From: Channallabes apus
Lineage: Eukaryota; Chordata; Actinopteri; Siluriformes; Clariidae
Direction of reading: 5' to 3'
Length of the DNA: 64,000 nt
Assembly (NCBI GenBank): GCA_030522415.1
Contig: CM060107.1
Span: 4,824,847 to 4,888,846, forward strand
Part shown: piece by piece, positions 42,634 to 53,821 of the stretch
Layout: every line of letters starts with the position of its first letter
How positions within the stretch are numbered: the first letter of the stretch is position 1
Position numbers and translations under genes: made by a program
Notes under the pieces: generated by a model
The model's database searches: none
What the model was told of the DNA's origin: nothing
The model's input: the letters and a program-made list of their open reading frames with translations, nothing else

Positions 42634-42918
42634 CAGTGGTGTCAAAAGTATTCACATTCATTACTTGAGTAGAAGTATAGATACTAGGGTTCAAAAATAC
42701 TTCTTTAGAAGTTGAAGTATCAACTCAAGCTTTTTACTCAAGTAAAAGTGTAAAAGTACTGGTTTCAAAACTACTTAATACAGATAATTGCTTAAAAATG
42801 TAAGGAGTAGAAGTAAAAAGTCGGCTGAAAAATAATTACTCTAGTAAAGTATAGATACCCAAAATTTCTACTTAAGTAAGGTAACGAAGTATTTGTACTT
42901 CGTTACTTGACACCTCTG
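42634..42918 (+). mobile_element. hAT-type MITE, 285 bp
   Basis: Ends CAGTGGTGTCAA and TTGACACCTCTG are inverted; the perfect 8-bp duplication GTGTATTA lies at 42626-42633 and 42919-42926. The interior contains self-similar 'acttaagtag' and 'aagtatagata' words in both orientations and codes for nothing. Confidence 0.9.
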
Positions 42919-42926
42919 GTGTATTA

Positions 42927-44040
42927 TCACATCATAAAACAGTTCCAGTTGGCAGTGCACCATGATGGTGAGTTTAACAATTTAGCTTTTGTCACTTTAG
43001 TTTGTTTACTATGGTGCCAAACCAGCCAGTAATGCTCTGTGCAGGATTTTTAAGTTGTCAGTGTATGTGTGATTTTTAAGTATGTCTGATTTTAAAGTAT
43101 GAACACTTCAACGATATGGTACCAGTAATCATTTGAATAAATAAATGTAAAAGCATTTAAAATAATTTTTTTTTTCAAGGTAGATTGTGGCCTTCCACGA
43201 CAACATTTCAACAACAACTGTGGCATCCCACCTTCGTCGCTTGTCTGTTGTTTATTAACAATTTCCCTCTGGGATTAGTAAAGTTCTTTGAGTCTTGAAT
43301 CATTGTTCTGATGGTAAGTTTATAGAGCTGATGTTTTTTTTTTTAACAAAATTTTGATCCAGTATAGAACAAATGTATTTGTAATGTTTACGATTCCAGT
43401 ATTCCCTGAGTTTTGCAACCACAGGGGACTTTGATTTTACAGAGGGGAGTAAAAAGTCTAATGTATATTTGCCATATAAATAGAAAATAATTAGAAAGTA
43501 TAATTTTTTCCCCTCAGACATGCCTGGTATTAGGAGATGGTATTTGCTTCTTTTGGAGAATTTCACCTTAAGGTTTATTTCTCTACATTTTATGAACTAG
43601 CACTAAACTTTTTGCTGAGGTGTCGCTTTTACATTATATATACTAGGCCTGTGCAATATAATAACAATTATTCAAGTATTGTAAATGTACATATTGCGAT
43701 ATGTAACAATCGCTTCAGTTTGTAATCTATTTAGGGTCATGAACAAAAGAACAACGAGAGTAACTTTTGTATGTTTAATAAGAATCAGTCAATTTTTTTC
43801 ATTTTAAAGGCATAGCACTTATTATTTTGAAAACTTTTATTTACATAGTATAAACATACCTCTCCTTTACTACATTTCATTAGAGGTCTGAAGAAGAAAG
43901 ACGTGCAACAAAAAGACTCAAGAGGCAAACTGAAAATAATGTAATTTAATTACACTTAATATGACTTTTTTGTCGTATTTTCTTAACATACTGTATGTAG
44001 AATTACGTGTCTTCTCTGCTATCCTTTTTACGCACAAAAG
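42927..44040. other. No gene; possible LINE tail near 43230-43300
   Basis: 'tttccctctgggattagtaa' followed by 'ag' at about 43262 resembles the 3' end of some RTE-type LINEs ('cgggattaataaag'). The rest shows no supported feature. Confidence 0.35.
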
Positions 44041-44046
44041 GCAATC

Positions 44047-44608
44047 ATGGCTCCTGAGTTGCAACTTTTGGATGTAAGTCTCTTAAGTGCTGTAATACTG
44101 TGCTGTTTCATTTAAGCAAATGAAGGGTTAAAACTATTCCATATACAGTACTTTCCAGTTACCCCTGGAGATGTTGGAAGTAGTGCTACAGGATGGAGAT
44201 GCTGCCTACATGAATCTTTCGCTTACTTGCAGTTGCTTTAGTGCAGTTGTGAACAGGACGCAGTTCAGACAGAAGGCACACTATGCATGGTTTGACAGTA
44301 AGCATCTGTCCTTTTTTTTAATGTAATTTTGCTTATTGTATTTTTAAAGCTGTATCATGGCTAACAATCCTAGATGACTTCTGCTTTGTGTGTGTGTTTT
44401 TGACTACAGGTGTTGTGAACTGGGAAAAATATGGAGTGAAACATCAAGGGCTGAATTACGAGTGCCTTTTGAAATTAAAGAATGCAAAATGTGTAAAATG
44501 TTATTCACGACCTGCTTCGGTTATTACGGAAATGGGAAACGTGTTTGCCTCAGAGGATTTTATGATGTCACAGAGGACCCAGACTGCTGTTTCACCTGCC
44601 ATTATTAG
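44047..44608 (+). pseudogene. Small three-exon gene or pseudogene, F-box-like then cysteine-rich
   Basis: Exon 1 (44047-44073, MAPELQLLD) ends at GTAAGT. Exon 2 (44159-44297) reads LPLEMLEVVLQDGDAAYMNL and LTCSCFSAVVNRTQFRQKAH and ends at GTAAGC; it resembles an F-box (leucines, then 'LTC..F'). Exon 3 starts at 44410 after 'gactacag'. In the frame set by exon 2 it reads SVVNWEKYGVKHQ, but the conserved-looking cysteine-rich end (ECKMCKMLF, GYYGNGKRVCLRGFYD, DPDCCFTCHY, stop at 44606-44608) is in the other frame. A one-base frameshift, or another exon 3 boundary, must be assumed. It could be a recent pseudogene or a misread base. Function unknown; family assignment weak. Confidence 0.45.
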
Positions 44609-45174
44609 ATTGGGAGGGAGAATTAATGCTTGACCACAGAGAGATGTATAAATACCTGCTTTCTCTTCTATCAGAAATAACTGTGAACTGTATAAATAAA
44701 TAAATAAATAAATAAATAACAGTGAAATTCATTAATGTGTCATCATAATTCATTCATGTGTCATAAATGTTTGTATTTGTAAATGTTTAACAACCCTTTT
44801 CTATTTATTACTTTAATAACATATGGATAGTGGAAACTTTTGCTGAGAATATTCCACATTTATGTATTTTATTAACAATAAAAAAGGGGAAAAAAGGCTG
44901 TAAATAAACGCGATTGATTGACATTTTAATTTTTAGTCACGGGTTGCCAGAAATGGGAGAAAAACAGCGGAAGTCTTGCTTGTAAATGTATGTAAGCTTG
45001 AACCACAAACCAGTCATAAGCGTACATTAAAAAAAAAAAAAAACTTAACTGAGTTTTATACGCATCTGAAAGCTGAATAAATAAGCATTTCAGCGTTTGT
45101 ATAAAATATATAATTCCTAAACACTGTTTCCAACGGCATTTCCTGTTTATCGTGGCAGCGACTTCAATCCATTT

Positions 45175-45330
45175 CACTAACCAATGAGAGGAGTTGTGGG
45201 AGGAACGTTGCACGACGTCATGACTTTCCTTACAACCAATGAGAAACCATGTGGGCGGGGCAACACGTGCAGCCCCGCCCCAGATTCAGCCCCGCCCTGA
45301 TCTGCAGGCTGCAGACAGGGGTTATTGAGA
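45175..45330. promoter_or_regulatory. GC-rich promoter-like stretch
   Basis: Within 100 bp there are two CCAAT boxes (45181-45185, 45236-45240), a CRE-like GACGTCA (45214-45220), a GC box GGGCGGGG (45253-45260), an E-box CACGTG (45264-45269) and CCCCGCCC (45273-45280). The surrounding DNA is AT-rich. No first exon was recognised on either side, so the gene it would serve is unknown. Confidence 0.35.
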
Positions 45331-45440
45331 CTGCGACGGCCCGCTGTGCAGCGCCGCCTATGTGTCGCCACTGATAGCACATCGGTGTTCTAAACTAGTT
45401 TTTAGTTTGAGTGTGTATGTTCCGGTGTATGTTTGTAGTC

Positions 45441-48400
45441 AGGGGGGTATTCCAGAAAGCAGGTTGTGTGACATACCCGGATAAGTTTGAGGGTAAGTTA
45501 GTGGATAACCTCAACTTCCGGTTCCAAAAACGGAGGTAACTTTCTGGGTATGTATGTAACCATAGCAACTTACTCTCTGAAGATGAGCTGCTCGGTAGCA
45601 GATTATGTTCCAGGGTAAGTTTGTTTCAGGAGGTTATTCAGCAGGCCACGCCCCTTTGATGAGGATCCTGTGGACGCGGAGGCACAAATTATATGAGGTT
45701 TTTTTCGCCGGGAGAGAGTTATAAGACCTCGTATTGATGTTTTTTTTTATTTTCTAATGATTCTTTGAAAGAGCGTTATTGGTTTTCAATGGAATTAAAT
45801 TATTTAACACATCTCCTGAAACCGCATATTGTAAATGTCACAAGCGGCGGGTCTGCGCTTAGTAAACATTCCGTGTTTATATCACTTCGTTTTTTTTCCA
45901 GGGCATTTTTTTTGTACACCGTGGGGCGTGTGATGCAGAGCATGTGGGAAAGGCAACTGTATGTCTGACACTTAAACACTACGTACACACATGTGTACAG
46001 CAGGTCCCTGGCCATAAACCTCTGTGTGGTATTAAAGAGGAATTCCACAGAGTGGCAGGTTTTGTCCTTTGTAGTAAAATTGATGACGTATACAGTATTT
46101 AATATGTAGTCATACTATTTATATACATGTATTCATCCTGCACACACACACACACACACACTTGATCCTCCCATATATGACTTTCTATTTCAGGGTTTTC
46201 AAATGTAATTGGGTGCATTGATGGCACCTACATTCCTATTAAAGCTAAAGCTATAGCTTCAATAAATGAGGGAGACGATGTTAATAGGAAATCTATTCAT
46301 AGTATCAATGTACAGGTAACAACTTAATTTTGCGTCCTTAATTTTTTGCCTTGTTAAAATCATTAAACTCATTACTTTTTTCCACATATGTGAGGCAACC
46401 CACATCATTACTAATGATAAGACAAAATGGCCAGGATCTGTGTCATCATTATGCCAGACATTTCAGCAGGGTATGTTTTTCTTCATACAATGTTTTTTTT
46501 TCTTTTTACTATATTTGTATTGTACACTTGAATCATTACAGGACAGTACAGTAGTTACTTGCTGGGGGACAGAGGATACCCTTGTCTGACCTATTTAATG
46601 CCTGAACCTGAAGGTTCAATATCCTGAACCTGATCCTGGACCATAGACACGCTATAACCTGACTCACAGTCGAACACGGGCCAAGGTGGAGATGACCATA
46701 GGGATCCTCAAGTCTAGGTTTCAGTGCAGCTCAGTGTGGGCTCCGGGTCAGTCCAGAGAGGGCATGTGACATCATAATGGCTTGTGTTGTGCTTCACCAC
46801 ATTGCCACTATAAGAGGAGAGAGCCACCCTCCTTGTATCGAAGAGGATGGCCCAGAGGAACCTCTACAGATTTGTGCACATAGAGATGGAAAACTTTTGA
46901 GAGACAGGATTTGTCAAAGTTTCTTTTATTAAATTTTTTTTAGTGGTCAATGCACAATCTAATCAATGTAAGAATATTTGTGCAGATGTCCATATTTTAA
47001 TTTAATTGTCTGACAGAATCTTATTAATTTTATTATTTTTAATAATAAATCCTAGTTTCTTCCTAGTTGTCAGCAAAGGAGCTGCATAAGGTCCATCTTC
47101 AAAAACAAATATGAAAAAGTGACATGGAGATGGACCTTAAATGGAAGAGAAAAGGCTATCCATTAAAAAAGCAACACTAGAAATTGAATTACTGGAGCGT
47201 CACCTTAAGGTGAGAACTTGTGCGTATATTGATCTGTTGCATGTTAAAAGTGTTGTGTGTCTATATGAAGCAGTGGTTCTCAAAGTGTGGGGCGCGCCCC
47301 ACTAGTGGGGAATACAGACATGACAGGTGGGGCGCAATGAACGAGAGGAAATAACAGGAAAGTACCTATTCTAATTCATGCTTTTCTTTATTGATAATGA
47401 AGAGCGTACGCACAAAACTAAACAATCACACACAAATAAATGGATCATTAATACAAGTAAATTTAAAATAACATCAGTTGTGGGCCGGGAGAAAATTGGA
47501 ACCATAGTGGAACAATAACGGTTTAACGTCGGACAAACTTAAGCAGCGCTGCGCGACTCTGACAGAAATTAACCACGCGGACCATCAAAATACATTTTAC
47601 CCCGCTGGGATGCGCACGTACAATCCAGGCATGGCAAGACGGAAACAATATTAAACAGTCCTGACATTTTAAATAAATTGTTTTTAAATAAAACACAGTG
47701 GGTCGCGCAGGTTTGTGATTCGAGCGGCGCTGCGCGATCCACTGGGCTGCGCGAATAAACCAGATCATCACTGCGCTATCCAGATAGTCGCGCTGCGCTG
47801 TATTTGCGCAGATATTCGGTTCAATCGGGTGCCGCGGTTTCGTCCCACTTTTGATGTGTTTGGCTTCACATACACTTCGACAATGGAAGAAGACGGTGCA
47901 GCAGCAGTGAGTTTACTTACATTTGACGAAACCAACAACGAGGAGATTGTAAAGAAAAAATGTCCATCGTCTGTGGTGTGGAATTGGTTTGGGTATAAGA
48001 AAAGTGATACGAATGAGATGAACGTGATTTGGAAGGTACACAAGTGCACTGTTTTAACAAGTGGTGGAAACACATCAAACCTTTTCTTGCTGAGCAGCTA
48101 ATAAACATGGGGTCAATTATGCAAAGATAAGTGACAACGTAAGCCTTGTAACAATTGCACGTGTATTTAATCTTTTTTTAACTTGGTGTTGTTTGATCTT
48201 ATTGGTTTAGGAATTGATATTTCAATAAACAGTAAACTTGGCCAATTTCGTTATTATTTTTTGACAAGTGGGTCTTGAAAATTCGCTCACCCCCTTAAGT
48301 GGGGAATGACAGAAAAAGTTTGAGAACCTCTGATATAAAGCAATGTCATTAAAATAACACATTTTATTTAATTTTACTTTCATTGTTTTTCAGGAAATAA

Positions 48401-48480
48401 AGAAATGAACTGTGCAGCAGACCAGTGCAAACTATTTAATAAAAGTAATTTTGACAGTTGAGCCATGACTGTTGGGAAAG
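45441..48480 (+). mobile_element. PIF/Harbinger transposon relic
   Basis: The left end 'ggggggtattccagaaagca' is typical of fish Harbinger elements. A decayed HARBI1-type transposase follows at about 45650-46880: YLTHLLKPHIVNVTSGGSAL and LRFFSRAFFLYTVG; IKEEFHRVAGF; VIGCIDGTYIPIKAKA with NRKSIHSINVQV; 'WPGSVSS'; LLGDRGYPCLTYLMPEP; ERACDIIMACVVLHHIATIR. The first two catalytic acids (CIDGT; region before WPGS) can be located, but frames change often. A second-protein remnant lies near 47050-47210. A hAT element (47271-48332) is inserted in its right part. The right end was not found, so 48480 is approximate. Confidence 0.8.
47271..48332 (+). mobile_element. hAT element, internally deleted, copy A
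   Basis: Starts CAGTGGTTCTCAAA, ends TTTGAGAACCTCTG; flanked by the 8-bp duplication ATATGAAG/ATATAAAG (47263-47270, 48333-48340; one mismatch). It keeps a start region (MEEDGAAAVSLLTFDETNNE) and one BED-finger-like stretch (VVWNWFGYKKSD, TSGGNTSNLF, 47884-48092) in which the zinc cysteines have changed (VIWKVHKC). The catalytic part is absent. The same family occurs at 56169-57631. Confidence 0.88.
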
Positions 48481-48584
48481 GAATAGGAAAATAAGAAAAA
48501 CTTTTCAAAACTTTCTCAGATTAAAAATTAAGCCATCACCACTAGTGGTTGATATTCTGCTTAGGACAAGAGGAACAAACCAAA

Positions 48585-49266
48585 CTCTCTCTCTCTCTCT
48601 CGCTCTCTCTCTCTCTGAAAAGAAAAAAAAGTAAAAAGAAGAATTAAAACTTTGGAAGCCCGCCCTAGACATTAATACTGTACATAATAACCACAAGATG
48701 AGGTAAGAAGGGAAAGAGTTTGGAATTGGGAGTTACCACACCACTAGGCCAAACATATTAACATATACTTATTGATTATTAAATAAAAATGTAATAAAAC
48801 AAAGAAATGAGGAGGAGTGATGAAGCACGTGTCTGGTACTGTATATAGACCCATAAAATAGGGAAGTGATGGAGTCTGTGGACTCCGTGGACCCTGTAGT
48901 TGGAGCTTTGTGGGGCGTCTGTCTTTCTGACCGGTTCAGAGCTGTCTGTCTATGTGTGTCTTCAATAAACTTCTTCGCTTTTTTTTCTCAACTTCAAAGT
49001 TGTTTAGATTTGTTTAAACTTTGGTAAAATCCGATAAAAAGTTGCCACAACAACACATGGTTACTTAAAAGAGAAACATCTCTGGTTACTTTATTTTTGC
49101 AAATTTAAAGCAGAAAGTACAAATAATTTGCACATTGCAGTGGTTCCCATTGGTGTGAAATATACCTCTAGTGGTGGTCATTTTAACTAAATATACACGC
49201 ATGGCAAAAATAAAAAAAAGGATCATATTGGCAATGAAATAGAAAATATTTTTAAGATAAGGTGTG

Positions 49267-49358
<92 letters not shown>

Positions 49359-50673
49359 GAAGAATGCATACATTAACTTTGCAGTCTAAAATAAAGTCAG
49401 ACTTGATGAAACTCATCATTACTTTTTTTTTTATTCTACATTTTTGCATCTTCATTTTGGTAGTAGCAAAAATGTGAATTTTTAAAAAGTAATGATGAGT
49501 TTAATTCTACACGACATATCAGTTTATAAGCACTGTATACTTTGAGTTGCTATATGAGTTATAAGACATATATGAACTATCTCTGAGATTTAGAGGTAAT
49601 GAGCCTGTGACACCTTTGAGAAGATGCAGAAAATGCCTAAATCTCATTTAAGTCTGAAGAACTGCTCATATCTGTCTGAGAGGAAAAGAAGAGATTAACA
49701 TGAGATCTCATCTTGGAGTTTCCTTATATGGGTATTAATGTAGTTTAAACAAAATGGACTTCATTTTTCTTAAACATGCATAAAATTTCAATAATATTTC
49801 AATAGAACAATTCTAAGTATGAATATGTTTTTTGTCTGCATTGCAATATATTAGTCCATAGTCTGTTCATATATTGCAATAAATTCATAAATATAAGCAC
49901 TAGTTTCCTATATATGGAAATGTGTTATTTAATATATTGCATTATGTTTTACAATATATTGGCATATTTCTTTTTTCCGTAATGGCTGTGCTCTATAGAA
50001 ATTCGGTTGTACATGCATAACCTCTTATGGACGAGCCTCTCAATGCGTGCTCCCTGTTTTCATGATGGTGTGGCTTAAATAAATACATCTTGATGGGAAA
50101 CCAACTTCGGCAAGACCCCATTCGTCTGAAACATTACAAATTTCTTTAAAAAAAACTTTTTTAATTCTTAAGGTGAAAATTTGCACGGAAGGGAGTTTGT
50201 ATGCTGAGGTGTAAGAGGTGCTGAGAACACATTATGAAAGTGTAGCTCGCTCAGCTTTTGATTCTGTGATGGTAGCAGATCTTCTCCCCCACTGCACCAG
50301 CTTGTAGCTTGTAGGTTGCACTTATTTCATGACTAGAAATGGGCTGGAACTCGTGGGTCTGGCTGGTTCTCCCCAGCTACCTTTACAACATTGAGCAGTG
50401 TGTGCTAACTCCAAACAGCAGCTCGAATAGAATGATTGGCTGTGAATGATTATGATTTATCGGGTCTCAGTTTCGGTCTCTGTTGTTCATTCCTCACCAT
50501 AACATCCTCTTAGCGTTTGGTTAAAACACTCCACCAAACAGTCAGTTGTGCAGTGGTAGAGTGAAGTTTAGATCTGTTTGATCTGAAACAGCCAACAGAT
50601 ATTTATCATTAAATTTAAGAGAAAAGAAGTACCTTTATCTATGAGCAGCTCCTTTGGCAGTCCCGCATTTGTC

Positions 50674-50720
<47 letters not shown>
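48585..50720. repeat. Region without genes; (CT)n and two (AAT)n microsatellites
   Basis: (CT)n at about 48585-48617, (AAT)n at 49266-49355 with one interruption, and (AAT)n at 50676-50720. No gene is supported from 48480 to 50480. Confidence 0.8.
50490..50672 (-). pseudogene. Gypsy integrase fragment
   Basis: On the minus strand AGLPKELLIDKGTSFLLNLM resembles the second-aspartate region of a retroelement integrase (GVPxEILxDxGxxF), and a following stretch with 'FNQTL' the third. Stops and a frame change interrupt it. An (AAT)n repeat abuts its upstream end. Confidence 0.65.
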
Positions 50721-50722
<2 letters not shown>

Positions 50723-50730
50723 TAATAGTA

Positions 50731-51750
50731 TAGTTGCAAGCAATGATCAGCAGGCCCAAACACCTGCGCCATCGCTACCCGGGTGCACCACACAACCTGT
50801 GTCTTGTGAACACTCTAAGAACTCTATAAAGCCCCGGACGCTGATGTCACTCAATATGTGTCACTCAGGAAGTCATAAGCCATTTTTTGGCAGAGGTTTA
50901 CGGCATTGTCACAACTGGATGTGTCTTGCTGGTACATCCGCGCGCACCCCACAACTCTGATACCTCAATAAAGCCCCAGATGCTGATGTCACTTAAAGTG
51001 ATGTCATTTTATATGATGTCACCCTGGAAGTTATTAGCCACTTTTCAGCAGGTTTTAAAGCATCGCCATGGCTAAACTGAACACATCACTGAATATAATG
51101 CCACACACAAAGTTATTAACCATTTTCCAGCATAAGTTTAAGACCGGCAGACCTGTTTGAGATATTAAAAATCCCTCCCCAATTTTGCATCCTCAATGTC
51201 TTAAGATCACCTCGGGCCAGTTTGGTGCTGATTGTATACATTCCCTAGGAGGAGTATATCAAAATCCATCGGGTGTGTTTTTGCGAATGAGCCAAGATAA
51301 CCGGGAAAGTTGTTCGGCTCATTGAGCTCTAACTGTGTACCGATTTTGATGTGCCTACGTGAAAGTGTGTATGAGCTATGCAGCAAAATGTCTTGTGAGG
51401 GACCCGGAGGCAGCGGATTCCAACCTGAGCGTCTCGTGCATCCTATAGTGCTTAGGCCCTAAAAAGAATCCTTAGGAAACCAGAGGGTCCTGTGCACCCT
51501 ATAGTCCTTGTGCCCTAATAAGAATTCTAAGAACAAGAGGGTCCTTGCACATTTATGACATATGCACTATTAAAACAGCATTTTCAGAGTGATTGCGATG
51601 ACATCATAGTCATGGCGTCATCTTGCTGATGTCAGAATTCTTGGCCCTAATAAATAAATAAATAAATAATAACCCTTAGAAGAACAAGAGGGCCTTCACA
51701 CATTATGACATCAGCACAGTATTATTAGAGTGATGCCGGTAAAACAGTGT
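50731..51750 (+). repeat. Dispersed repeat, copy 2
   Basis: Same family as 4168-4795: 'agttgcaagcaatgatcag', 'cacctgcgccatcgctaccc', then repeated motifs 'gatgctgatgtcact' and 'ttagccacttttcagca', and an end region 'cttggccctaataaataaat'. There is some internal duplication ('agaatccttaggaa', 'agaattctaagaa', 'acccttagaagaac'). It contains no convincing coding frame. Confidence 0.6.
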
Positions 51751-51944
51751 GATGAGCGGCAGTGATTGACTGGATACTCCATTCACAGGTAAAACTAGCA
51801 CACAGGTGGTACCGTGAGATACTTTATCCAGTATTCCGGGTCGCGGGGGTCCTGGAGCCTATTCCAGTTGGCTAAGTCTGCCTAACACTTACTCCTCTAT
51901 CCTCTCTTCCTAACAATACCGGTTATGGTTATACTACTCAATTC

Positions 51945-52330
51945 TTATACTAGTGGCTCAACCACAATTAATCATCTATTCTACATGGATGACTTTTAAC
52001 CTTTTGACCAAGGAAACCATGAACCATATAGTGGGATGGTGCCCTGAGCTGGCCAAGGCTGGACACCTACACAGTCAGGCTGCTGCATACCTGCACTGGA
52101 GCAACTGTGTAGAATTTATCATAAACCCAAACAAAAAAAGGTATGATCACAAGGTGCAAACAGTAACAGAAAAAGACAGCATCAAAGTTTTCAGGGACAT
52201 ACTGTACCAATACAGATTGTTCATGAGATAAAGGACAAAAGAGCAAAAAGAGAAAAAAGTGTTTACTAGACGTGTCCATCCTGACTGAAAGGAACAGCTC
52301 AGTAACAGTAACTGAAATCATTTCTAATCT
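51945..52330 (+). pseudogene. C-terminal fragment of a non-LTR reverse transcriptase protein
   Basis: Broken frames give FYMDD-like text, then CPELAKAGHLHSQAAAYLHW, VTEKDSIKVFRDILYQYR and LDVSILTERNSSVT. The set 'CPxLA...AAYLHW...TVTE...LIDVSIPxERN' is characteristic of the C-terminal endonuclease-side region of a LINE protein seen in fish and invertebrates; the exact clade is not certain. Frames shift at least twice. Confidence 0.6.
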
Positions 52331-52533
52331 CTCTGCATTATTTACACTAATCTCTCTAAAGTGACAGCATGTCCTTTTCTGTAACCCTTACACACTGAAC
52401 ATATTCACTTCCTCCAGCAGGTGGCAGCAGAGTGACACTGTACTGTACATGTTGTGTATTTCTGTATTACAGTAATCTGCACCCTTACTGTAAAGTATAA
52501 ACCACATCAGTTCTTTTACATTTTATTTATATT

Positions 52534-53821
52534 CTAATTCTTTATATTAAACAGGTCAATAATGTGATCTATCAAGTTTTGATCAGATAAAAGCAGCTTC
52601 TTTACCCATTGTGGTCTTTGTGCTGAGAAATGATGTCTGGGCTGTTTGGAGACACGTGTGTAGGTCACACAGGTCACATCAGATGGTTGCACTTCAGCTT
52701 CCTGCGCAGCGAAATGTGCGTTAGTGTGAAATAAACTTAAAAAAAAAAAAATTATTTATAAATATGTGTGTGTTTCTGTTACCTTCTCCTTTGTAGGGCA
52801 GACGATGATCATGGAAATAAAGAGCATGCACACACACAATAGGATTACAGTAATTGTAATAACTCCACTTTGTGTATGAGCAGCAGAATCCTTATCATGC
52901 AGAGCATCTGAAACACAGAGAGAAGCGCAGAGATATTATTCCAGATGCTCTTTAATAACTGTACTTTAGTGATAAACACATGAAACAATCCGACTCTCAG
53001 TGTCACACTCACTGTGCAACAATAAATATCAACAGAAACGCAATCATAAAGTTTTAAAATAGAATAAAAGCAAGTATTGTCTATTCTGTTTTTTCTCCAT
53101 TTCTCCATCTATAGTTTCAGCTCAATGTATCGATACTAGCATTTATTTTTAACTAGTTCTCTTCCTAAATTATAGTTAATAAGAACAAACTATTTCATTA
53201 ATAAAGAAACAAAAATAACATTCATTGTCACCCACCTGTAGTAAAGTCGAGTCGGATGTGTTTCCCAAACTGAGTGTGTGTCCTGTTTCGACCTCCACAG
53301 TAATAAAACCCCAGATCTGTCTCTCTAACACCAATAATCACTAAACTGACTGAACTGCTGCTTTCTGGTACATGAAAGTGATTCTCGTCTACATTATAAT
53401 CTACATAAAAGTGTTTATACAGACCCCATTGTACAGCTGATATAATCTGCCTCACGCCTGCTGAGTTCATCTGATACCACGATATCTCTAAAACCTGAGT
53501 CATGTTACAGAGCAGAGTGATGTTCTCTCCAGGACCGACAGATCTGAGATCAGCTGAAATGATCTGAAGGAGACTCAGACTGATGAGACCTGAAAGAACA
53601 ACAGCACATTAAGAGATCAGCTTCATCACCGCTCTGGAGAAACTCACACACAGCTGCATTACCTCATCCATAGAATAAACCCTTAACCTTCCACTAAACA
53701 CATGTGAGACACATGTAGGTACAAGTGAGACGACAACATTGTCTCTTTAACACTGTGTGTATAAATATAAATCTATAAACTCACCAAACAGCAGCTGTGG
53801 AGTAAACAGGAGCTCAGACAT
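52534..53821 (-). CDS. V-set immunoglobulin receptor with one ITIM
   Basis: Four minus-strand exons join in frame to 227 residues: 53821-53785 (37 bp, start of signal peptide MSELLFTPQLLFG), 53589-53236 (354 bp), 52907-52783 (125 bp) and 52701-52534 (168 bp with TAG). All introns are GT-AG; phases are 1, 1 and 0. The V domain has GENITLLC (B strand), ISWYQM, SSVSLVIIGV, the DLGFYYC F-strand motif and a J-like end QFGKHIRLDF. The third exon gives a span with no charged residue (VITITVILLCVCMLFISMII). The tail contains VTYTRV, which fits the ITIM consensus (V/I/L/S)xYxx(V/I/L). So this is probably an inhibitory leukocyte receptor; NITR-like or CD300-like are possible names, not decided. An AATAAA lies 7 bp past the stop. 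Confidence 0.85.
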
